Both the position numbers and the translations under genes were made by a program. From positions 7,569-71,568 of the forward strand of contig JBGCFD010000162.1 in NCBI GenBank assembly GCA_045106765.1: a DNA stretch of 64,000 nt. Direction: 5' to 3'. The notes below the pieces were generated by a model that worked only from the letters and a program-made list of their open reading frames with translations, ran no database searches and was not told the origin of the DNA. Of this stretch, positions 58,213-64,000 are shown one piece after another. Numbering within the stretch: position 1 is the first letter of the stretch; each line of letters starts with the position of its first letter. The stretch is from CAJQQY01 sp045106765. GTDB taxonomy: Bacteria > Bacteroidota > Bacteroidia > Chitinophagales > Saprospiraceae.

Positions 58213-60762
58213 CTACATTTTATAATTTATATCCTCTCCAACCACAATCTTAGCATCTTTCTTTGGAGCTTGTTGAGACGTAGGCGAAATCATCTCTGCC
58301 TCCGATTCATTTATTGGAACTGACTGCGCTGCTTCTTCAACTGTCCCAATAATTGGTTCCAATTCTCGCATGGTCATTGGAGCAGGTTTTTGCTTCAGCA
58401 TTTCGTCTTTTTGTTCTTGATTTAGTTTCTCTATCCGTTCTTTTTCCTCTTCGACAATTTGTTTGTGCTCTTCAAATATTTTTACCCGTCGTCCAAATCT
58501 TCGATTAATCAAATCATCAATTCCAAAACTAGGTCGCTGCGGTCCTTTCATTTTTGATAAATAACTATCCAAATTATCTATTCCCAAAACGTCCGAACAA
58601 ATAAATCTTCCCAAGTCATAATATGCAGTCCATTGTACGGGATCAAAAAATTGATCGGCAGTAGATTCATGTGGAAATTCAGGATTATAGATTTTATACT
58701 TGTAAGTGTAATACCTAAGAGGATCTCTTTTTTTATCAATATTTGGTTTTCCCGGTGGAGGAGTGACCGAAGATTTAATATAAACCAACGTTCCGATTTT
58801 CAAATCATTCTCTAAATTTTTGCTGACGATCTTTTTTACATTTTCGAGTGCTTCTTTTTTCAAGATCGGATCGGAAATTCTATCACCAATTAATTTTTCA
58901 ACTAGTGTCAGAATATCTTGTACCGCTTCTTCTCGATCAGGATTCTTATCATATTTTCTATAATTAATTAATACCTCGATTGGCTTTTCTTTTTCTTCTC
59001 CATCTTCTTTCACTTTGATCAAAATGATTTTATCATCTTTATCTCTCAGCACAATTTCTTCCCACAAATAACAAATGTCAGCTACCGCAAATCTTTTTTT
59101 AGAATATCCAAGCGATGGTTTTGGACGAATTTCATCTTCTAGTTGATTTTTGGAAAAACGAATATCTAAGCCTAGTTCGTTCTTTGCTCGAATGGTTAAA
59201 TTTTCAAATTCGCTAAAAGTAAATTTTGGATCAGCTCCAGCATCAACTGCCAAAATCAATTTGCACCGTCGTCGCAATAATTCATAAATCGCTAAATTTT
59301 CAATATGCCCTCCATCTGAGATATTGAGCATTTCATTTTCTATTCCAATTAATCCCAACAATTCATACACAAAATACCTTGGCCACCAAATCAAACTATT
59401 GTACAGCTTGGTCTTCTTCGGATTTAAAATCCAATAGCCTAAGCGAGCATTAAAAATGGTGGTAAGAATACTTAAAATTTTATTCGAATAAATTCCCATC
59501 CCTGGGTTAACTGCAGCAGCTGAGATAGTTGCCGCAGCAGGAAGGGTCAAATCTCGATAATTATAAGTATCATTAGTTGGAACATAACCGGCCAATTTTG
59601 ACCCGCAAAATAAAGGCGAGAGTAAAAAATAATCATTTGCTTTTGCTCCTACAAAACTGATATTTTGCTGAACCTTTCCGTCTTCTAAATAATCTTCTTT
59701 TGCATCTTCAAATTTTTCTCTTTTCACTCTTGGCGGAGTCAATAGATTCAGACATGTATTAATTAATGGGTAAGGTGCATGCATATAATCTCCTTTTCCC
59801 TTTTCATCTTTTCCTTTTTCAATTAAGTTTTGCAATAAAATATTTGGGTTTTTTGTTTTAGCCAAAAATGCATTTGCCAATTGATTTCGATAAAACCGAT
59901 GAAAACTCAAGGCATTCGGATTGGCAAAATATCCTAAAATAAATAAAGCAAAAAGAATCATCAAGTAATAACTCACTTCTCCAAATCGGATATTCATGTT
60001 ACTCCAATTCAAGTTGAACAGAAATATACCAGTGAAAACTATTCCTAATACCACCACAGCAAACGCTTCGATCTTATTAAAAAAATTGGATAACTTTAAA
60101 TGATAACTCAATAAAACATTTGAAATAAAATGAATAAAAAACAGGACCATTCCAATTGGAATAATGACTACAAATAAAAATTCAACTGCTTCCTGATAAC
60201 TTGTTTGATCCAAACCAAATCGATCTAATAACAAATATCCTAAGTAGCCCATCATTCCTATAATAAATGGACTCAACCAACTCATCAACAAACTGATCGC
60301 AAATCCAACCACCAAAATAATTCGATTGAACATTTTCACTAAACCTTTTCCAGGGATCATATACTCTCCATTATTCCGCAAATGACTGATATGTTCTTGA
60401 TCAAATAATTTTGAATAATCACCTGCTTCATTTTTCAAAGTTGCTTGAACATATGCACCTGTGTAACCTCCTCCAGAAACAGTAGAAATATAATCTGCTC
60501 GTTCTAAGATTTTAAATTCATTGAGTGTTTCCAAAAAACCTAAATTGATTGTTGCAGATCGAATTCCTCCACCTGAAAGTGCAATTCCAAATTTATTCTC
60601 TTCTAATTTTTCGGGGTTCTCTAATTTCAATTTTTCACGTCGTACTTTTAGCAATTCAGTTTCCCTTTCAATTACTTTATGATATTTGATATCTTTTTCT
60701 TCGGACTTTCTAAGTCCTAATAAATTCCGTACTATTTGAAGCCACCGTTGTCGTAAAGTCAT
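58213..60762 (-). CDS. Membrane-anchored patatin-like phospholipase
   Basis: The 849-residue protein has the patatin oxyanion motif ALSGGGIRSATINLG (residues 61-75), the nucleophile in STVSGGGYTG (Ser96, a GxSxG variant with VSGGG), and the catalytic Asp483 in ISDGGHIENLAIY. Between the two lies an insert with about four membrane helices (about 130-280), so the active-site halves are brought together around a membrane domain. The C-terminal region (650-849) is charged and partly disordered. No signal peptide. It is likely an inner-membrane acyl hydrolase; the substrate is unknown. It is ended by the hairpin at 58147. Confidence 0.85.
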   Translation of the reverse strand: MTLRQRWLQIVRNLLGLRKSEEKDIKYHKVIERETELLKVRREKLKLENPEKLEENKFGIALSGGGIRSATINLGFLETLNEFKILERADYISTVSGGGYTGAYVQATLKNEAGDYSKLFDQEHISHLRNNGEYMIPGKGLVKMFNRIILVVGFAISLLMSWLSPFIIGMMGYLGYLLLDRFGLDQTSYQEAVEFLFVVIIPIGMVLFFIHFISNVLLSYHLKLSNFFNKIEAFAVVVLGIVFTGIFLFNLNWSNMNIRFGEVSYYLMILFALFILGYFANPNALSFHRFYRNQLANAFLAKTKNPNILLQNLIEKGKDEKGKGDYMHAPYPLINTCLNLLTPPRVKREKFEDAKEDYLEDGKVQQNISFVGAKANDYFLLSPLFCGSKLAGYVPTNDTYNYRDLTLPAAATISAAAVNPGMGIYSNKILSILTTIFNARLGYWILNPKKTKLYNSLIWWPRYFVYELLGLIGIENEMLNISDGGHIENLAIYELLRRRCKLILAVDAGADPKFTFSEFENLTIRAKNELGLDIRFSKNQLEDEIRPKPSLGYSKKRFAVADICYLWEEIVLRDKDDKIILIKVKEDGEEKEKPIEVLINYRKYDKNPDREEAVQDILTLVEKLIGDRISDPILKKEALENVKKIVSKNLENDLKIGTLVYIKSSVTPPPGKPNIDKKRDPLRYYTYKYKIYNPEFPHESTADQFFDPVQWTAYYDLGRFICSDVLGIDNLDSYLSKMKGPQRPSFGIDDLINRRFGRRVKIFEEHKQIVEEEKERIEKLNQEQKDEMLKQKPAPMTMRELEPIIGTVEEAAQSVPINESEAEMISPTSQQAPKKDAKIVVGEDINYKM

Positions 60763-60894
60763 TAATAAAAATTTAATTTTTTTTTCCTAGGTAAAAATAT
60801 ACTTTTGACATTAGAAAATTTAATCATTTTTCATTAGACTTTATTCTATATGATTTTATTATAGTCATTTTTTTTACTTTTTAATTCATTTTCA

Positions 60895-62004
60895 TTGAAA
60901 ATTGCCGTCAACACTAGATTTCTCCTCAAAAATAAACTCGAAGGCATCGGCCGAGTTACTCACGAAGTATTGCGACGCATGGTGCAAAATCATCCTGATG
61001 ATGAATTTATTTTCTTCTTTGATCGATCCTATGATGATGAATTTATTTATGGAAGAAATGTAACGCCTGTAGTTTTATCTCCTCCGACTCGGCATCCAAT
61101 TTTGATAGTGACTTGGTTTGAACTTTCCGTAAAAAAAGCCTTGGAAAAATATCAACCTGATGTTTTTTTCTCACCTGATGGATTTTGTAGTTTACGAAGT
61201 GAAGTAAAAACAGTCGTGCTCGTCCATGATATTGCGTATCAACATTTTCCTGATCAAGTCTCTTTTTTTATTCGAAAATTTTATCAAAATTTCCAACATC
61301 GCTATTTGCAAAAAGCTGCTCAGGTAATTACAGTTTCTCATTTTGTGAAAAATGATTTAGTGGATAAAATTGGAATTTCTGCTAAAAAAATTCACGTAGC
61401 GCACAATGGTTGCTCCAGTAATTTTTCTCCTGCTGATGAATTAACCAAAAAAGAAATTAAAGAAAAATACACGAATGGGCAGCCCTACTTTTTTTATGTC
61501 GGTGCTGTTCATCCTCGAAAAAATGTGCATGGATTGATTACTGCTTTTGATATTTTTAAAGCAAAAACCAATGCACCTCACCAACTCTTGATTGCAGGAA
61601 GGTTCGCTTGGCAAACAGGTGAAGTCAAAACTGCTTTCGACAACGCTAAGCATCAAAAAGATATTCAATTTTTAGGTTTTGTGGGGGAAGAGGAATTGCC
61701 CCAATTAATAGGTGCTGCCTTTGCTTTTGTCTATGTTTCTTTTTTTGAAGGATTTGGGTTACCTCTTTTAGAAGCAATGGAATGTGAAGTGCCGGTAATT
61801 ACTTCTAATATTTCTTCGATGCCTGAGGTAGCGGAAGGTGCGGCTATCTTAGTTAATCCACATGAAGTGAATGAAATTGTAAATGCATTGTTACAATATT
61901 TCGAGAATGAGGATTTGAGAAAAGAAAAAATAAAAAATGGTCGTCTGCAAAAAGAAAAGTTTAATTGGGATCGTTCCGCAGAAATTATTTATGATCTTTT
62001 GTAA
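60895..62004 (+). CDS. Family 4 glycosyltransferase (GT-B)
   Basis: The 369-residue protein starts at TTG (60895, KIAVNTRFLLKNKLEGIGR), the usual GT4 start with the acceptor-binding loop. The C-terminal domain has FFYVGAVHPRKNVHGLITAF (about residues 199-218) and the nucleotide-sugar site FVYVSFFEGFGLPLLEAMEC (E-X7-E, about 281-300) with VPVITSNISSMPEVAEGAA. It transfers a sugar from a nucleotide donor, probably for cell-envelope glycan. It stands alone; no glycan cluster surrounds it. Confidence 0.92.
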   Translation: MKIAVNTRFLLKNKLEGIGRVTHEVLRRMVQNHPDDEFIFFFDRSYDDEFIYGRNVTPVVLSPPTRHPILIVTWFELSVKKALEKYQPDVFFSPDGFCSLRSEVKTVVLVHDIAYQHFPDQVSFFIRKFYQNFQHRYLQKAAQVITVSHFVKNDLVDKIGISAKKIHVAHNGCSSNFSPADELTKKEIKEKYTNGQPYFFYVGAVHPRKNVHGLITAFDIFKAKTNAPHQLLIAGRFAWQTGEVKTAFDNAKHQKDIQFLGFVGEEELPQLIGAAFAFVYVSFFEGFGLPLLEAMECEVPVITSNISSMPEVAEGAAILVNPHEVNEIVNALLQYFENEDLRKEKIKNGRLQKEKFNWDRSAEIIYDLL

Positions 62005-62040
62005 AACTAAACATGCCTAGTTTCCACCGTTTAATCACAA

Positions 62041-62077
62041 TAAAAAACCCCTTGGGAAGTATATTTCCCAAGGGGTT
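62041..62077 (-). terminator. Intrinsic terminator of the phasin-like gene
   Basis: AACCCCTTGGGAA (62046-62058) and TTCCCAAGGGGTT (62065-62077) form a perfect 13-bp stem. The T run (A's 62042-62047) is on the minus-strand side, so it serves the genes at 62193-63592. Confidence 0.9.
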
Positions 62078-62192
62078 GAATCAATCGCTTTTAGAAATAG
62101 TAGTTAATTTATTTTTCCCTAGAAAATTAATTTAGCTACATATATTTTTGAGTAGAGACAAGTTCTGTCTTCTCCCTACAAAAATTCGAATA

Positions 62193-62669
62193 CTAATTTG
62201 CTTTAAATAAATCTCTAAATCGAGAAGCATTCTTAGTCAATTGTCCTTTAACTGTTTCCAAAGTTGTGAAAACGATATCTTGTTGTTTAGCAGCAATTTT
62301 AAACCCTCCATCAATTGCTTTAGCTGTTAAGCTTTGCAATTTTTTCCCATTATCCAAAGCTATATCAACTAAATCATCAGCAGATTCTAAAGCTACTTTA
62401 TTTGCAGTTTTAGCAGTTGCTTTTGCTGTTTTTACAGTTGATGTTGCTACCTCAGCTACATCAAAATTATTTACTGTTTCTTTTACTTTTTGAGAAGCAG
62501 TCTCTACCCAGTATTTTCCATTCTCTCTCATATCATCCATTACATCAGTTGCTGTTTCAAGAACTTGTGCATTTACTTTTACTGCAGTATCTTTTACTTT
62601 GTTGAAAGTTTCAGTCATTTCAACTTTAGTTACTTTATTGCTTGCTTTTTTTACAGACTTCTTTGCCAT
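62193..62669 (-). CDS. Phasin-like helical protein
   Basis: The 158-residue protein is Lys/Ala/Val-rich and almost wholly helical, with heptad-like VKDTAVKVNAQVLETATDVM and repeated VKTAKATAKTANKVALESAD. The end segment GGFKIAAKQQDIVFTTLETV (about residues 123-142) is the QQ-D-x-V-x3-E motif shared with the next gene and typical of phasin/PhaP-like proteins, which coat polyhydroxyalkanoate granules. No PHA synthase lies nearby, so granule binding is an inference. It is 80 bp downstream of its paralogue. Confidence 0.7.
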   Translation of the reverse strand: MAKKSVKKASNKVTKVEMTETFNKVKDTAVKVNAQVLETATDVMDDMRENGKYWVETASQKVKETVNNFDVAEVATSTVKTAKATAKTANKVALESADDLVDIALDNGKKLQSLTAKAIDGGFKIAAKQQDIVFTTLETVKGQLTKNASRFRDLFKAN

Positions 62670-62749
62670 GATATTTTATATTTAAGTATTTTATTTTGAA
62701 AAAAGAGTTTTGAATGCAAAACTCAATTAAATTGATTTTTATTTACAAA

Positions 62750-63592
62750 TTATTTCTTAACTACTTTTTTAGCCTTCAATTCTGCTTTCAAATTTTTCAA
62801 CTCATCCATTTTCCCAACTGCTGCTAATTTTGCTTGTTTTGCCCAGTTTGAAGGGTTGTGCATTTTGTATCGAGGTCCTGCTGCTGCTAAGATTTCTCTT
62901 AATGTCGTTACTTTAGTTGTAGCTAATTGCTTGAAAGTAATGATTCCAGCTTCATTTAAGATCGTTGCCATCTTTGGTCCAACTCCTTCGATCACTTTCA
63001 AATCATCATTTTTAATGATTGTTTTAGCAGCAACTTTTGCCTTTACTTTTTTAGCAGTTTTTTTAGCTTTCTTCGTCGTAGTTTTTACCTCTACATCTTT
63101 AAATGATTTGGCATATACTTCATCTAAAGTCTGACGCGTCTCATCCATTTTCTCTTTTGCAGTTGTTGTTACCTTATCTACTGTTTCGCTAACTGTTTTT
63201 GCGATGTCAATTTTAACAACTTTATCATAAGCTTCGTCCATTGATTGACGAGTTTCTTCCACTTTTGCTTTTGCCTCGTTAGTTACTTCTTGTACTTTTT
63301 TAGAAATAGCTTTAAAACCGATTAGTTTTCCAAATCTTTTAGTTCCAGTTGTAGATTGTGCTTTTACACCTTCTAATACATCTAAAACTAAGTCTTGTTG
63401 TTTTCCAAAAAGAGTAGTTCCAGCTTTCATAGCTTTTGCCATTACTTTTGTCCATTTTTCTCCTGCCTCGATTGCCCCTTCTACGATATCTTCAGACACA
63501 TTCATCGTTTCTTTATTTAATTTCTTAGCTGTCTTTTTAAAATTCTTTGCAGCTTTTTCGATATTAACTTTTTCCATAATTGAGTTTGACAT
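62750..63592 (-). CDS. Phasin-like protein fused to a helix-hairpin-helix domain
   Basis: The 280-residue protein has a phasin-like part (residues 1-95) with the shared GKQQDLVLDVLEGVKAQ motif and a duplicated coiled segment (KVEETRQSMDEAYDK, 110-124, and KMDETRQTLDEVYAK, 148-162). A Lys/Ala histone-H1-like linker (173-195) is followed by a C-terminal HhH domain (196-270: DDLKVIEGVGPKMATILNEA, GPRYKMHNPSNWAKQAKLAA) of the type found at the end of some ribosomal L21 and nucleoid proteins. This suggests a link between a granule or other surface and DNA or RNA. It has a perfect TAnnTTTG promoter upstream. Confidence 0.75.
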   Translation of the reverse strand: MSNSIMEKVNIEKAAKNFKKTAKKLNKETMNVSEDIVEGAIEAGEKWTKVMAKAMKAGTTLFGKQQDLVLDVLEGVKAQSTTGTKRFGKLIGFKAISKKVQEVTNEAKAKVEETRQSMDEAYDKVVKIDIAKTVSETVDKVTTTAKEKMDETRQTLDEVYAKSFKDVEVKTTTKKAKKTAKKVKAKVAAKTIIKNDDLKVIEGVGPKMATILNEAGIITFKQLATTKVTTLREILAAAGPRYKMHNPSNWAKQAKLAAVGKMDELKNLKAELKAKKVVKK

Positions 63593-63656
63593 GATCTTTC
63601 TACTTATTTTTTATTAAAAAAATTCTAATTGTTATAGTTTGATTTTAAATACAACA

Positions 63657-63664
63657 CAAAGATA
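63657..63664 (-). promoter_or_regulatory. -7 box of the phasin-like operon
   Basis: On the minus strand this reads TATCTTTG, a perfect TAnnTTTG, 64 bp before the ATG at 63592. Confidence 0.65.
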
Positions 63665-63673
63665 AGTTGGGGT

Positions 63674-63700
63674 AGTTACAGATGAGTTACACCTGAGTTA
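63674..63700. promoter_or_regulatory. 11-bp-phased AGTTAC repeats at the phasin promoter
   Basis: AGTTAC at 63674, AGTTAC at 63685 and AGTTA at 63696 are spaced exactly 11 bp, one helical turn. They lie across the -33 region of the promoter at 63657, so a regulator could bind three times on one DNA face. Confidence 0.5.
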
Positions 63701-63910
63701 TTCGAAGGATTTTTTTGAAGAAAATGGAGAATAACTTAAAATTCCTTGATTTTATAGTCTTCAACTTCCTGTTTTTATTTGATCTAACGATATAGAAATT
63801 AAAAAATGGACTAGATTTACAAACTGATTTTATTATACCCTAGAAATATCGAAATCCCCATCAAGTTAGATAAAGAATAGGATTTTGATTAATAACAGAT
63901 CAATTAGGTC

Positions 63911-63947
63911 AAAAAAAAAGGTCTTGTACAAATTAATGTACAAGACC
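63911..63947 (-). terminator. rRNA operon terminator
   Basis: GGTCTTGTACA (63920-63930) and TGTACAAGACC (63937-63947) form a perfect 11-bp stem; nine A's (63911-63919) are the minus-strand T run. It follows the 5S rRNA. Confidence 0.93.
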
Positions 63948-63973
63948 TTACCCTCTCAGGATTTTTGTATTAA

Positions 63974-64000
63974 AATGGCAACGACCTACTCTCCCACCTA
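63974..64000 (-). rRNA. rrf: 5S rRNA, 3' end only
   Basis: The minus strand reads GGTGGGAGAGTAGGTCGTTG followed by CCATTT. GGGAGAGTAGGTCG-TGCCA is the conserved 3' strand of 5S rRNA. The rest, and presumably 23S and 16S, lie beyond the right edge. A strong terminator follows 27 bp downstream. Confidence 0.88.

Larger units (their letters stand above)
63593..63910. other. Intergenic region between the phasin genes and the rRNA operon
   Basis: It holds the phasin-gene promoter (63657) and the phased repeats (63674-63700). The remaining 200 bp up to the rRNA terminator show no gene or clear structure. Confidence 0.5.

Noticed and set aside
1..64000. CRISPR arrays, integrases, IS transposases, prophage genes and tRNAs
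   Set aside because: I looked for regularly spaced repeats, DDE or recombinase motifs and tRNA-like cloverleafs and saw none; only short palindromic repeats and one MITE-like element are present.

Overview
The window is a chromosomal segment of a low-GC member of the Bacteroidota. Evidence for this: promoters of the type TAnnTTTG with a TTTG box about 20 bp upstream, and no Shine-Dalgarno pattern. There is a T9SS-type C-terminal sorting domain protein, a PorG-like barrel, a CarboxypepD_reg/TonB receptor, a DUF3127 protein, and the order rplM-rpsI-rpsB-tsf-pyrH. The mevalonate-pathway genes (type 2 IPP isomerase and class II HMG-CoA reductase) would suit a Saprospiria- or Flavobacteriia-like lineage, but the sequence alone does not fix the order. 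I found no phage, IS, CRISPR array or tRNA. The last 26 bases are the 3' end of a 5S rRNA on the minus strand, so an rRNA operon lies just beyond the right edge.

Layout. 1-9.2 kb: a 5'-truncated PLP decarboxylase, small cytosolic proteins (DUF1272, an ArsC-like protein without its cysteine, DUF3127), a patatin, a barrel plus CotH lipoprotein pair, and a Crp/Fnr regulator followed by arsM and a small MerT-like membrane protein. 9.3-13 kb: the translation cluster rplM-rpsI-rpsB-tsf and pyrH. 13-25 kb: a Cys-cluster protein, a lipoprotein, the mevalonate genes (fni, mvaA, GHMP kinase), a flavin reductase, an Nfu protein, a TonB-dependent receptor with a palindromic operator, and an acyl-CoA ligase. 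25.5-28.5 kb: two DUF1080 lipoproteins and a Gfo/Idh/MocA oxidoreductase, probably an oxidative glycoside-cleavage unit. 29-38.8 kb: a T9SS cargo protein, a LytS/LytTR two-component pair with a likely LytTR binding site, a decayed histidine kinase relic, comM, a PorG-like barrel, a secreted metallo-hydrolase and an SH3 protein. 38.8-49.3 kb: hemA, DUF58-MoxR, a GT-C-like membrane protein with an amidohydrolase, birA, rsfS and ftsH. 49.4-62 kb: a 1915-residue alpha-2-macroglobulin with an internal TonB-plug segment, a PadR-PspC unit split by a frameshift at an A10 run, a membrane-anchored patatin and a glycosyltransferase. 62.2-63.6 kb: two phasin-like proteins, one fused to a helix-hairpin-helix domain.

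The most informative non-coding signals are these: a perfect TTGAT-N4-ATCAA box behind a regulator whose recognition helix carries the FNR-type E..SR residues; a 21-bp-phased direct repeat before the LytTR operon; a 20-bp palindrome at the TonB receptor promoter; three repeats at the PadR promoter; a 36-bp perfect inverted repeat in a hairpin-dense convergent region; a 185-bp MITE-like element; and two families of dispersed palindromic repeats. No wholly new multi-gene system stands out. The best candidates for undescribed biology are the alpha-2-macroglobulin/plug fusion, the possible frameshift in the PspC gene, the phasin-HhH pair, and the structured RNA-like intergenic regions.
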